Positions 43,937 through 55,547 of a stretch of 64,000 bases of DNA are shown here, in pieces; position 1 is the stretch's first letter; every line of letters begins with the position of its first letter. Made by a program: the position numbers and the translations under genes. The notes under the pieces were generated by a model. The model was not told where the DNA came from, searched no databases, and saw nothing but the letters and a program-made list of their open reading frames with translations. The stretch comes from Nyssa sinensis (Eukaryota > Streptophyta > Magnoliopsida > Cornales > Nyssaceae): NCBI GenBank assembly GCA_008638375.1, contig CM018038.1, forward strand, positions 28,494,753-28,558,752, given 5' to 3'.

Positions 43937-45513
43937 ATGGCTCCCAATCTCCGACCAATGAAGAATACTCAAAATCCTCAAAACCCTCAACCTCAGCCGC
44001 CCGTTGGACGAGGGGAAGGTCAAACAATTGATCCTATGAGACGAGAGCTCGATCAAGTCAAACGGAAAAACCAGTTGATGTAAGAACAACTCTTAGCCAT
44101 ATCCAGAACTCTGGCGATTCTCACTCAGAATCATGAAACCAATCCTTCGAATCCACCTGTCCACGCGACTAATCAAAGGGAACAACCTCCTACTACTACT
44201 CACGTTCGTGGAGATCCCTAGCCATCAGCAACCGCAGGCAGAAGGATCCCAAACTTTATCCCAGAAGTCCAAGCACCACTAGGGTTCCAACTCCTGTGGC
44301 TTCGGGAATGAATCCGGCACCACAATAGCCTCAGCCCCAAGCAGTGCCTGCACCTCCAGTCCAGGAAGATCAAAATAATCTCCCAGCCATGGGCCAGGAT
44401 CACCCTATCCCTATAGGCCCTGAAGCCGCAAGGATTGACTCACAACAACCAATCTTGCCAAGGGGCTCACAAAGGGCTGAAAAAGTTACAGAATCTATAG
44501 ATCGCACTGTTGTTATGAGGGGTGCTCGAAACCCTCTATAACAGGACGAGTTAGCAAGGCTGCTCGGAAGGTTTGCCACACCATTCACCCCTGCTATCAT
44601 GGCCGAGGAAAGGTCGAAGAAGTTTGTTGTCCCAAAGTTCACTCCTTATAATGGGATAGGGGATCCGGGGGACCACCTTTCCCATTACCAGCACACCATG
44701 GCCCTTCATGGCACTTTAGATGCCCTTATGTGCCGAACATTTGTGACCAGCCTCAAGGGTACTGCTTTGAAGTGGTTTCATCACCTCCCACCGAACTCAG
44801 TCACCAGTTTCTACGAGCTCGGTAAGCGATTCCTGGACAGGTTCATGACTAGCTAGAGGCTAAAGAAGGGTCCTGAATTCCTGTTAAACGTTAAACAAAC
44901 CAAGGAGGAGCCCCTCAGAGCATACATTTCGCGCTTCAATGCCGAACTCACTGAGATTACTGATTGTAGCCCCAGTTTCCTAGTGGCTGCTCTGACCTCT
45001 GGTCTTGCACAGGGAGGCTTTAAGGATTCCTTGACAAAAAGTCCCCATGCCGATATAGCAGCCCTCATGAATCGAGCAAAGAAATGCATCAACCTATAAG
45101 AAGCAAAAGACACCTCTCGGAAGACTAAAGATCAAGCCCTGAAGGACGACCAAAAGAGGGATCCCAGTACGGCAAAGAAGAGGGTTAGAAGCCCAGAGAA
45201 AATGGTGGCACCTAGAACTCCATATAATTCAGGGCCAAGAGAGTTCACTAATTTTACTCTTCTGAACACCTCTCCAAACAACATACTACGACAAGTCAGA
45301 TCTCGGCAAAACTTGATATGGCCAGAACCCTTGAAAGGTAACCCCAGCTACAAGGATCAAAGCAAGTATTGTGATTTCCACAAAGACCGCGGGCACACAA
45401 CCAACACATGTAAGGCCCTTCAGCATGAGTTTAAGCAACTTATAAGAAGAGGGCGACTACAGGAATTCATCAAGCAGGACGAACGGCAGAACCCCCGCAA
45501 TGATAGGCCCTAG
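43937..45513 (+). pseudogene. gag pseudogene of the gypsy element
   Basis: This is the structural protein of the retrotransposon particle. The likely start is the ATG at 43937, followed by a Gln/Pro-rich N-terminus (NTQNPQNPQPQPPVGRG). The conserved gag core begins at about 44599 (KFTPYNGIGDPGDHLSHYQ, then LKGTALKWFHHLPPNSV). A nucleic-acid-binding motif at about 45367-45440 (YCDFHKDRGHTTNTC) has the CX2HX4HX4C spacing usual in Tat elements instead of CCHC. In-frame stops near 44083, 44541, 44856, 45097 and 45513 and a frame change before 44344 disable it. Confidence 0.85.
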
Positions 45514-45693
45514 CAGAGGAGGCCCGACTAGAGGCAGGAGCAAAAGGAATGACGGAATGAACCTCCACGACAGAACAACCAAGTAATCTTCGTTCTCCAT
45601 GGAGATTCTCCTATAACAGAAACTTCCAACAGATCAAGGAAACGGTATGCTCGGGAGGCCAGAGTTACTCCCAGCATCATACAGATCTCTAAT

Positions 45694-46215
45694 GTGGAGA
45701 AAAGATTAAAGCCGATGCCAGAAATCCAGTTCTCAGATCAAGACCTGGTAGGAGTATACTGTCCCCACAGTGATGCCCTTGTCATCTCCCTCAAAATTGC
45801 CAACTTTGAGATCCGAAGAGTCCTCGTAGACACTGGGAGTTCAACGAACGTTCTGATCTACAAACCTTTCAAGCAGATGAAGCTCAACCCTAGTGACATC
45901 AAGCCCACTGGTGTAATCATGGTAGGTTTTGATGGAAATCTCAACACTCCGTGGGGAAGAATTGACCTTGCCACCACTATTGAAGAAGGGGACGGACAAA
46001 AAACCACAGTAACTAAATACATGGTTCTGAATGCCAAATCCCCCTATAATGTCATAATTGGAAGACTTTGGCTGCATGAGATGGGAGCAGTCACTTCAAC
46101 CCTCCACCAATGCTTAAAACACGTCCACGATCAGACCGACTACTCTATCAAAGGATGCCAACCAACCTCTACGAAGTGTAATGCTCTTGCACTCAAGGCC
46201 AAGGCCCCCAAATAG
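45694..46215 (+). pseudogene. Aspartic protease region of the gypsy pol gene
   Basis: Shows the retroviral-type aspartic protease signature VLVDTGSSTNVLIY at about 45825-45865 (catalytic Asp in DTG) and the downstream YNVIIGRLWLHEMGAV flap/ILG-like segment near 46050. It is in the same frame as the gag core. A TAG ends the frame at 46215, before the reverse transcriptase. Confidence 0.88.
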
Positions 46216-46431
46216 CAATTACTGCATACCCGTGAATGTGGGAATCCAGTCTACTCCCACTATCATTAGGCAAAAGACTGCCCTTCCAGAATTAACGAGC
46301 CACTAAGCCCCAGAGGAAGGGACAATAGGGCCAAGCCCATAAGGGAACCCATTAAAGTACTGGTCAGCTCAGAGTCCCAAGGGCACTACCTACAGATAGG
46401 CCCAGACCTAACACCTATCGAGCAGGATGAG

Positions 46432-47427
46432 ATGGTCGAATTCTTTAAGAAAAACCTCTCCGTGTTTGCCTGGGAAACGAAGGATATGAAAGGTATAGAT
46501 CCAGACCTCATCACTCATAAACTAATGGTGGATCCAGACCACCCACCAGTAAGACAGAAAAGAAGGCCACTCGTTCCAGAGCGGCAACAGATTATCAACG
46601 AAGAGGTCCAAAGGTTACTTGATGCCAAGATGATACAAGAAGTATTTTATCCCAATTGGCTAGCCAACACTGTTTTGGACAAGAAGAAAAATGGCAAGTG
46701 GAGAGTCTGCGTTGACTATACAGACCTCAACAAAGCTTGTCCCAAAGATAACTTTCCTTTACCAAGGATAAATCAGCTAGTTGATGCTACTGCAAAACAT
46801 GAACTCATGAGTTTCATGGATGCCTATTCAGGATACAACCAGATCCAGATGTACCCTCCAGACCAGGAAAAGACTGAATTCATAACCAAAAGAGGTCTTT
46901 ATTGTTATAGAGTAATGCCGTTCGGACTAAAGAATGCTGGGGCCACATACCAGCGTCGGGTCAATAAGATGTTCAGCCCTCTGGTCGGCAGTACCATGGA
47001 GGTCTATATTGATGACATGTTGGTCAAGAGCCTACAGAAGGGCAGCCACATCTAGCACCTGACTCAAGCGTTTAATATCCTGAAGCAGTACAAGATGAAG
47101 CTCAATCTATCAAAGTGCACCTTCGGTGTAACGAAGGGAAAATTTCTAGGATACATTGTCTCTCAGAGAGGTATAGAAGCAGACCCTACTCAAATTGGGG
47201 CCTTGGTTGGACTAGAGTCACCCAAGACCAAGAAAGACATTCAGGCACTGAATGGAAGAATAACAGCTCTGAGCAGATTTCTCTCCAAATCCACTGATCG
47301 CTGCCTACCATTCTTCAAAGCTCTGAAAGGTAACAAAGCGTTACAGTGGACGGAAGAGTGTAAAAAAGCCTTTCAAAAGCTAAAGAAGTACCTGGCATCA
47401 CCCGAACTCTTATCAAAACCAGTTTAG
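46432..47427 (+). pseudogene. Reverse transcriptase region of the gypsy pol gene
   Basis: Copies element RNA into DNA in the cytoplasmic particle. Seen motifs in order: HKLMVDPDHPPVRQKRR, KNGKWRVCVDYTDLNKACP (46690-46740), FMDAYSGYNQI (46815), VMPFGLKNAGATYQR (46910) and the catalytic YIDDM (about 47005). FLGYIVSQRGIEADP (47145) and the connection domain follow. A stop at 47055 sits just after the catalytic motif, another lies at 47427, and the frame changes afterwards. Confidence 0.92.
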
Positions 47428-47812
47428 GGAGAAAAATTACTTTTATACCTTTATTGTATCTGAGAACGCCGTCAGTTCCGTAATGGTCAAACAAGACAGG
47501 GGCATCCAGAGGCCCATATTTTATGTCAGCAGAGCACTACTAGACACAGAGAAAAGGTACCTTGAGATTGAGAAACTAGCTCTTGCACTTATAATATCTG
47601 CTCGGAAACTCCAACCTTACTTCCAAGCACATCCTATTGAAGTCCCAACTGCCTACCCCCTGAAGTTTGTATTGAGGAAACCTGAGGTCTTGGGGCATCT
47701 AGTCAAATGGTCAGTAGAATTAGGTGATTTTGACATATCCTATGTTCCACGCATCTCCATCAAAGGGCAGGCCTTGGCCGATTTCGTTGCTAAGTTCACT
47801 CCAACGCTATAA
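47428..47812 (+). pseudogene. RNase H (first copy) of the gypsy pol gene
   Basis: In the second forward frame, IQRPIFYVSRALLDTEKRYL and LALALIISARKLQPYF are the usual gypsy RNase H. The domain ends with ISIKGQALADFVAKF at about 47795. The frame differs from the reverse transcriptase, so a 1-nt-type frameshift lies near 47430-47480. The segment ends at a stop at 47812. Confidence 0.85.
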
Positions 47813-47836
47813 GACAAGGCATAGCCCTGTGAGAGC

Positions 47837-48302
47837 TTGGAAGCGTGGCAACTTTACATTGATGAATCATCCACAGACCATGGGTCTGGGGTCGGCTTGA
47901 TACTACAATCCCCTGATGGGCTTATAATAGAAAAGGCAATTAGCCTAAGGTTCAGAGTCTCCAACAATGAGGCAGAGTACAAAGCCTTTGTCCTCGGGAT
48001 GAAGTTAGCACGGGAGTATGAGGCTCAGAACCTCGAAGTCTTCTCTGATTCCCAATTAGTGGTAAGCCAAGTATTGGGAGAATTTGCCGTTAAAGATGAC
48101 AGAATGCTTTGGTATTCAGAAACTGGTCAACTCACTGAAACGCTCCTTCCAAGCATTCTCTATTCAAAAAATAGAAAGAAGTCAGAACTGTAAAGCTGAT
48201 GCTTTGGCAGGCATGGCATCTCACCTAAAGTCAGAAGAAGATTCTACACTAAAAATCTCCCATCAACCAAAGCCGAGTATAGAGGATATCCGAATTGCCT
48301 AA
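47837..48302 (+). pseudogene. Second, archaeal-type RNase H domain
   Basis: WQLYIDESSTDHGSGVGLIL, VSNNEAEYKAFVLGMKLA and VFSDSQLVVSQVLGEF give the D, E, D triad of an additional RNase H. This extra domain is a known mark of Tat/Athila-group gypsy elements. The reading frame shifts near 48150 and the rest (NCKADALAGMASHLKSEED) continues in another frame to 48302. Confidence 0.85.
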
Positions 48303-48422
48303 ATTTCTGAACAACCTCAGAACTGGATGACTCACATCCTCTAGTAATTAGAAGAAGGGCTCCTCCCAGAAGACAAAAATAAGGCAAAAAAGGTCCGAAG
48401 CAGAGCAACTCGGTACCTTGTC

Positions 48423-49547
48423 ATGAATGGGAGGCTTTACCGAAGATCTTACTCTCAACCATTATTGAAATGCCTATCCCCAGAAAAGTCTCAGTACGTC
48501 CTGGCAGAAATTCATGAAGGAATATGTGAAAATCATAATGGGGGCAGAACCATAGCACACCGAGCTTTAACACAAGGCTATTATTGGCTTGGAATGCTGA
48601 GGGAGGCAAAAGAGTACGCTCGAAAATGTGACAAATGCCAAAGGTTCGCTCTCTACCAACACCAGTCCTGCCAAGAGCTCATTCCTATCATAAGCCCATG
48701 GCCTTTTGCTCAATTGGGGATGGACATCATAGGCCCGTTACCTAAAGTTACACCGAACAGGAAATATCTTCTGGTAGCTATTGACTATTTTTCTAAATGG
48801 GCAGAAGCAGAGCCACTAACACACATTACAAAGAAAAAAGTCAAAAGTTTCACTTGGAAGAATATAGTCTGCAGGTTAGGCATACCACACGTGATCGTCT
48901 CAGACAACGGTACGCAGTTTGCTGGTAAAACCTTTAAAAAATTCTGTCAACACCTGCACATTAATCAACACTTCTCCTTACCCGGTCATCCCCAAACCAA
49001 TGGGCAAGCAGAGGTCACCAACCAAACGATCTTTGACGCTCTTAAAAAGATATTAGAAGGAGCTAAAGGAAAGTGGGTTGAAGAGCTCCTTGGAGTGCTC
49101 TAGGCCTATAGAACAACTAGAAGAACTCCAACATCGGAAACTCCCTTTTCACTTGCCTACAGCACCGAAGTAGTGATCCCTGTTAAGATCGGCGTGCCTA
49201 CCCTGAGGACTGAAGCTTTCAACCAAGAGACCAATTATCAGCAACTCGTAGAAAACTTGGGCTTACTTGAAGAAAAGAGGGAACAAGCCGGGTTCAGGAT
49301 GGAAGCCTATCAGCACAGGATGGTCAGCCACTCAAAACTAGGGCTTAAACCTGCCAGCTTCCAAATTGGAGACCTTGTCCTAAGAAGAGTGTTTCAAAAC
49401 ACCAAGGATCCCACCATGAGAAAGCTATCACCCAACTGGGAAGGCCTTTATCGAGTAACAAAGTCAGTCAGACCTACCACTTATTGGTTAGAGAACGTGG
49501 ATGGGAAACCTGTTCCTAGGCCTTAGAATATAGAACACTTACGGAAG
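48423..49547 (+). pseudogene. Integrase region of the gypsy pol gene
   Basis: This is the DDE integrase that inserts the DNA copy into chromosomes. The zinc-binding HHCC domain is at about 48513-48640 (HEGICENHNGGRTIAHRA, then ARKCDKCQRF). The catalytic core has LGMDIIGPLP (first Asp, 48717), VIVSDNGTQFAG (second Asp, 48895) and GHPQTNGQAEVTNQTI (Glu, 48985). The C-terminal part has FQIGDLVLRRV and LSPNWEGLYRV near 49430. TAG stops at 49101-49103 and 49524-49526 interrupt it. No chromodomain is seen. Confidence 0.92.
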
Positions 49548-49596
49548 TATTATCAATAAAGAATTTTTCCTTTCAAAAATTCCATGAAGTGTTTCC

Positions 49597-49895
49597 ATCT
49601 TAATGTACAGACCTTATGTCTGGTCCATCTCAATGTACAGACCCTATGTCTGGTCCATCTCAATGTACAGACCCTATGTCTAGTCCATTTCAATGTACAG
49701 ACCCTATGTCTGGTCCATCTCAATGTACAGACCCTATGTCTGGTCCATCTCAATGTACAGACCCTATATCTGGTCCATCTCAATGTACAGACCTTATGTC
49801 TGGTCCATTTCAATGTACAGAACGTATGTTTGGTCCCTCTTAATGTACATACCTTATGTCTGGTTCATCTCAGTATACAGACCTCTTGTATGATC
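49597..49895. repeat. 30-bp tandem repeats, about 10 copies, downstream of pol
   Basis: The unit TCTGGTCCATCTCAATGTAC plus AGACCCTATG repeats with an exact 30-bp period; outer copies are more diverged. The array sits between the integrase end and the antisense gene. A 30-bp period stays open in all frames, which gives false protein readings on both strands. A related, inverted array is at 58150-58620. Confidence 0.96.
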
Positions 49896-50569
49896 CACCT
49901 CACTAAAATTACTTGGTTATTTCCCAAACTAAAGGGAAAAGGCTTAACTCGGTTGTTCTTCTACATGGCTACGAACATTCTTTCAGTCGGACACCAATTC
50001 CAATTAACCATTATAATTCTGATTGCTTAAAGTTTTTATCAATAAGTTCTGGAGGTGTTGATTATTGAGGTCCCAATTAAATACCATCAGTTCAGTTATT
50101 TTACAAGTCTTTCGGCTCGGCAGTTAAGCCTCGGACGGTTAGTTTCACAAAAACATGTTTTCAGTTCGCTCAGTACAAATTCATATTCAAATACCTCCCA
50201 TTTCAGAGCTCAAGCACAAGTGCTTACTATTTCTCTACTTATGAAAAATTCACACAGTTGTTACAATTTAGTTCGAATTATTGCAAGTTATGAAGCTCGG
50301 AATTCAGCCCACCATCTGTGGCCGATCAAGGAATGACATTTAGTTCTTGAACAGGTTTACTTGCATCAATTGCAAGTTTTAAGGGTCGAAGCCCGTCTAT
50401 ACACTACAAAATAGTGGAGCTATGGACGATGCCTCATCAAACCACAAGATTTGCAAGTATTCAAAAGAAAAAGAAGGCAGGAAGCTTTGAAGAAAAGATA
50501 TTGTTATTAATATATGCGCTCGGTTACAAAAAAAAAAAAGAGAAGGAAAGATAGAACTATAAACATTTT
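49896..50569. other. Gypsy element, spacer between repeats and antisense gene
   Basis: Internal non-coding region of the element, moderately AT-rich. No protein similarity recognised on either strand. Confidence 0.5.
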
Positions 50570-52551
50570 CTAAACTAAAGGGTTGGCAGACGCATCATCA
50601 TCATCACCACCATCATTACCATCATCATCATAGCCACCATCATCATCATCCCCGTCAATGCCCGACAGATCAATGTCTGGGAATTTGGCAAGAAGCTTGG
50701 TTCTGAAGTCGTCATAACTAAACTGCACAAAGTTCTGACCCATCTTTTCCAACTCGAATTTCAACCCAGCCTCGGTCTCAGCCCTACCTTCATCGACCTT
50801 CAGAACAAGGGAGGCCTGGAGTGCACTGTTCTCCTTCTTCAGCCTCTCCAGCTCTTAAAGGAGGGATTCCCTCTCAGACTTGAGAGAATCCCTCTCTGAC
50901 TCCATGATGGAGAGGGAATTCCTCACTTCTTTAAACTCTTCCTCTGCAGCTGTAGCATTGGATTGAGCTATGCCGAGCTAAAGACGAGCCTTATCCAGCT
51001 CATCCTCAAGCTTCTCTACAGCCTAAGGATCCATGGCGGACTCCATTAAAGCAGCCAAACTGTGCAAGGTCTGCAAAAACGGTAAGGAACTTGATCAGAA
51101 ATAAGTAAAAATAAAACACCAAAGAAGGTAGAACTATCATTACCTTCAGATGAGTGCTCATGGCACCAACAACTGTCTTTTGAATGCCCTACCTCGTACT
51201 GCAAGAAGGGGAGTCCTTATGGGGGGCCTCTCCCCAGAATTCCTCAATGGCCTGGTGAACGGCCTTGTACCCGTCAGGCATCAGGTCCAAGTCTACTGCC
51301 ACCCTCGTTTTGCCCTTCTTTGGAACCTTTGGAGCCAATGAGGGGGCAGGTTCAGAAATTACCATGCCCTTCTTGGGCGGTGCAGAAGTGGATTCCTTGA
51401 TCATTACTCATTTTCTTGGGAGGCGCAGGGGAAGGAGAGGCAAAAGGCACCACCCGTTCTTGGGGGGTGCAGTAGAGGAGGGGACTGCAGTGGTCTTCCT
51501 CTTCTTCTTTGATGAAGGATCTACAGGAGGAGGAGGATTCGCCACCCTTTTCTTCTTTGCCGAGCTCCAATTGCCAAAGACGGTTTGCATCACATCTTCA
51601 ACAACATTCTTATTTTTTGGGGCTATTAGGTTGCTCGGCTTAAGAATGGCTCTAAAGTCCCAGTTCTGGGTCTGAAAGAGCCTCTTGTACTGATCTTTAA
51701 GAATAGGAGTGAAGGACGGCCTCTTCTTGATGTTCTTGCCTGCACAAAAGATACCACAACAACAGTCAATCAAACAATACAGAGGTAGGGGCAATAACAG
51801 AGCAAAGATTACAAAAGAAATGGGGTTTCACCCATAAACCCCGTGCTCCGGGGGAATGTAGAGATCTGGTCCTCAAGGTCTGCCACCTCCCATTCTCCAC
51901 TAACAAAAAAATACCAATTTTTCCAAGATTTGTTAGAGGTCGGTACAAATGACAGAGGTCTGAAACCCTTGTCAAAAGACATGTAGTAGAGGCCCTCCGA
52001 CTTCAAGTACTTAAGATCCATTTTATTACGAATCAAGTCTAAAGAGACCTCGACACTGTTCATGCGACCTAAAACCATAAACCCTAACAGGTGTCTCCAA
52101 CTGTTCAAGATCAGGTCGGCGGGGCAAAGATTAAACCAACAGAAGAATTCCCTAAACAATTTGGGGAAAAGAAGACGTAACCCCATTTCAAACCAGGTAG
52201 TATAAACACAGATCTCGCCTTCCCTAATATTTGAAGGATGATCTATGTCATCAGGGGCCTTAAGGACGATATTTTGAGGAAAATTGAATTCCTCCCTTAT
52301 ACTATCTAACCAGGAAGAGGTTACAATGCTCTGTCCTTGTTCTCTTTGGGAGAGCTGGCCAGAAACCTCTCCTTTTTGTCCCTAGGCTCTAAAAAAACAT
52401 CTACAATCCTAACCTCGGGGCTAGAACGGGTTCTTTTCGATCCGATCCCCAAGGAACCACTATCCCTAGTAAGGGTTTGGGATGGAGCAGAAGTCTCCAA
52501 AAGACTCCCTGAACCACTACCAATGCCAAAAGATGCAGTAGAGATCGACAT
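50570..52551 (-). pseudogene. Antisense intron-containing gene of the Tat element (gypsy-type 'transposase' domain)
   Basis: This gene lies on the strand opposite to gag-pol. ATG at 52551 (MSISTASFGIGSGSGSLL). Proposed exons: 52551-51832, 51739-51144 and 51070-50570, with GT/AG junctions (GGTGAAAC to TGTGCAG; GAAGGTAATG to TTTGCAG). Exon 1 carries a domain like the Pfam 'putative gypsy type transposon' family: FEMGLRLLFPKLFREFF, NSWRHLLGFMVLGRM, NKSWKNWYFFVSGEWEV. Exon 2 is Pro/Lys-rich (AKKKRVANPPPPVDPSSKKK). Exon 3 is a coiled coil ending in an acidic stretch (DIDLSGIDGDDDDGGYDDDG). Function is unknown. Stops and frame changes (near 52321, about 51408, 51018 and 50857) show that this copy is dead. 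Such antisense genes are known in Tat-type elements. Confidence 0.75.
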
Positions 52552-52967
52552 TTCAAAAAAAAATAATAACCAGAGGAGGAAAAGAAGAAGAAAGACAGTA
52601 AAAAAAATAAACGAAGGGACCAAAATCGAACCTGAAGAGAGAGAGAAGCTTCAGATAACCAATATTCCTCACAGTCTAACTTGTTGGCTCGACAATGGCA
52701 AATACCTTTTTTCTTTCTTCTGAGATACAAGAGAAACAGTAAAAGAGGAGTACAAAGCTCTTTTCCCTTTTTGTATACATTCAGAAAATGGGGGTTACCA
52801 TGGCGAACCGCCGCGACGGTTACAAGCAATGATAGCTTTAAAAGCTCGAAAAATCGACTGTACAATAAATGACGCACCAACAGTCGTCTTGAAAAACGAG
52901 ACGACAGAACGCGTGACTTTTCGGAGGCTCATAAACCTTAGTTACGCCATAAGCTCAAACTAAGGCT

Positions 52968-52982
52968 TGGGGGGGGGGGGAG
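52968..52982 (+). other. Polypurine tract of the gypsy element
   Basis: A run of thirteen G residues plus A/G ends 4 bp before the 3' LTR (TGATATACC). The position is where plus-strand DNA synthesis would be primed. Confidence 0.8.
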
Positions 52983-52986
52983 TAAC

Positions 52987-53555
52987 TGATATACCACAAA
53001 GTGACCGACCTATCCTCACTTGACAAGTATGACTATAGACCAGCCCATGCTCGGTCATTCATAACACACATACAGAACTTATAGGTCCGAGCACAGACCT
53101 CTAGAGCAGATCTACATTCCTACAAAACTTACGGGTCTGAGTGCTGACCTTCAGAATACTTTCCTTAGTGCAGAGCTCATCACCGCCTTAATATCTGCCT
53201 AGCAGAGAATAAGGAAACAGTTTTCTACAAAGAAACTGCCACACATGGTTATCTCTATTGATACAATATCCAACAAGGTAACTGCCTTACTCCGGTGATC
53301 AAATCCTTGCTTTCATGGCTCCAAATCCTAATCAACTTAGGAGAGTCACCACCTGTAAATTAAACCCTAAAGGTACGCTTTATTTTTTATGCTCATTCTT
53401 TGGCTTACATTACAGTCTTTTCAATTCAGTTTATTTAACTTAAGCAATGGAGCGGCTACCGCCGGAGCCAATCCGGTGGTCCTCTGATCTTCTTCTTTGA
53501 GTGTTCTTCAGGAAGCCGGGCTCGGAGTATACGTGGGCCAAAAAGTGCAACATCA
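52987..53555 (+). repeat. 3' LTR of the gypsy element
   Basis: 569 bp, TGATATACCACA...GCAACATCA, followed by the AAAAG target duplication. Differs from the 5' LTR at about 43 sites and by one 1-nt indel by my manual count. Confidence 0.95.
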
Positions 53556-53560
53556 AAAAG

Positions 53561-55545
53561 TATTAACTATTAGATAATAAAATTATTAATTATCTAGCAT
53601 AGAATGAAATTAATTTTTTAAAAAAATATTAATTATTAGATATTATTAATTTATTGAATATGAATTATAAAAAAGGTTGACTATACACTTCTTTCAATGG
53701 AATTAAGGGGGTACTGCAACGATGTAATTGGTAAGATTTTGTAATTAATCATGATTAATTAGAAGGACGGATTTGAAGTGCACAAACACAATTGAAATAT
53801 ATTTTGAGTGGATAATTGCAATGATAAATTTTGGATCTTAGCCACAATGGAAAAAACTAGGGGTGGAAAAATTTATCCAAACTCATGAATTTGTTTAATA
53901 GTTAATGAGTTTTTAGTGATTCATTTAAAATATGAGTTGGGTAAGAAAATTAATCATTTATATAGGTAAAAAATGGGTTAAAAATGAGTTGAATAATAAT
54001 TGGCACCCTGCCTTCATTTCTTTTGATCTCATCTCAATTGCTCCTCCTCTCTCTCACTTATTCTATCTCTCTACGTCTCTTAAACACATATAGTAGTTGT
54101 ACTTATTGGTTGTTGATGGCAATGGAAGTTGTGAACGGCAGAGCTAGGTAGTGCGAGAGGATTGTGGCAGTGAAAATTATTTAAGATTAAAATATATAAT
54201 AAAACTCTAATAAATATATATTATATATAAATGTTTTTAATGCTTTGTTTCATATATACAAATATATATATATATTTTTTTGTAATATAAAATTATAATA
54301 GTGTTTAAATATGAGAGATGTATATGTTTAATAAAATTCTAATAATAGAGTTTTTATATAATCTAATAATTGAGTAATTTTAATAGAATTTATAAAATAT
54401 AAATTAAGCAATACAAAAAACTATGGAATAAAGCTCTTTTAATAGAATTAATTTTTTTTAGAGTCTTTATGGGACTTTATTGATAAAATTAGACTTCTAT
54501 TCAATATATACACACCAACATATATGTACACATGCACACATACAATAAATGATGTTTCAGAAAAGAAAGTCTTCTTCAAACCTGTATAGGAAACTATCGA
54601 AGTTGATTATTGAACTTCATTCTCTATATTAATATTCTTTTAGAATTTAATTAAACTACTGCGTTAATTTATTTCTTACCATTGAAAATAAAAATAAATT
54701 AATTAATATTTTTGTTATTTTTCAAATAAAAATACATTACTTTGATTCAACGTATCAAATATAAATATCACTTGTCAATGATTGCCTGGTTTAATGACAT
54801 GAAATAAGCATTTTAAGACTAAGTAAAAGATATGGGTCAAAACTTGACCCACATGATTTTAAGAACTTGAGATATTTCTACATATTTAAAAAAAAAAAAA
54901 ATTTTTAAAAAAAAAAAAATTAGACTTAATAGGGGTATAAAGTAAAAATATATAATAAGAGAATATCAAATATGTGTCAATGGACTGAATTTAGGTTAAC
55001 TTGACCTATATTTTATTAGGCCCATATTTGACCCTTTAAATTTGGGTTAAATTTGAATTTAACCTATATTTGACTCAACTCATTTACAACTCGTTCAAAC
55101 CCATCAAACTTGTCTATTTTGCCTGGGCCTAGAAAAATCTATAAAAAAAAATTTAGAAAATAGGGAGAAGTCTATTATTTTTTATATCTATTACCTTTGA
55201 AATTTGGAATAATTTTGCTTAATCATAAATTACCAAATAAAAGTATTTGATATTTAAAAGTTCTGAGAAAATTTGTTAATTCAAATAATTAAATATATAG
55301 TTGTCAAAGTCGGATTTACTTCTCTCCTATTTATAAACGAAATGGAAATTTTTAGTTCATTAAACAGGTAGGAACACATTAACAAATTGAAGTTGGTTTA
55401 TTTTATTTAAAATAAATGTTTTTTTTTTCAAGGCAAGGACTATCCTACATTCAATATCATTACTCCCTAAATTCACAGGAATCTCTTATTCTTGACAATG
55501 AAAACTCAACAATTCAATAAAGTTAGGAAGAAGAAATAAATAAAT
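53561..55545. other. Intergenic AT-rich sequence, no gene seen
   Basis: AT-rich DNA with long A runs near 54888-54920 and microsatellite-like TATA stretches near 54255. No coding similarity. Confidence 0.55.
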
Positions 55546-55547
55546 TG

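Larger units (their letters stand above)
43289..53555 (+). mobile_element. Full-length Tat-lineage Ty3/gypsy retrotransposon (10.3 kb)
   Basis: Two LTRs (43289-43856 and 52987-53555) begin TGATATACCACA and end CATCA. AAAAG flanks the element on both sides (43284-43288 and 53556-53560). Order: LTR, primer site, gag, protease, reverse transcriptase, RNase H, second RNase H, integrase, 30-bp tandem repeats, antisense spliced gene, polypurine tract, LTR. Dual RNase H, the CX2HX4HX4C gag knuckle and the antisense gene point to the Tat lineage. By hand I count about 43 substitutions between the LTRs over 568 bp (roughly 7.5%), a moderately old insertion. Gag-pol has many stops and at least three frame changes, so it cannot move by itself. 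Confidence 0.95.

Noticed and set aside
49553..49895. Long open frames on both strands with repeating protein units, and a CRISPR-like look of 30-bp repeats
   Set aside because: The period of 30 is divisible by three, so any frame stays open. The repeats are contiguous without unique spacers, and the DNA is a plant retroelement. It is a minisatellite, not a protein or CRISPR array.
51150..51675. Plus-strand frames in the gypsy 3' region
   Set aside because: They are complements of the Pro/Lys-rich exon of the antisense gene, which shows domain similarity and splice sites on the minus strand.
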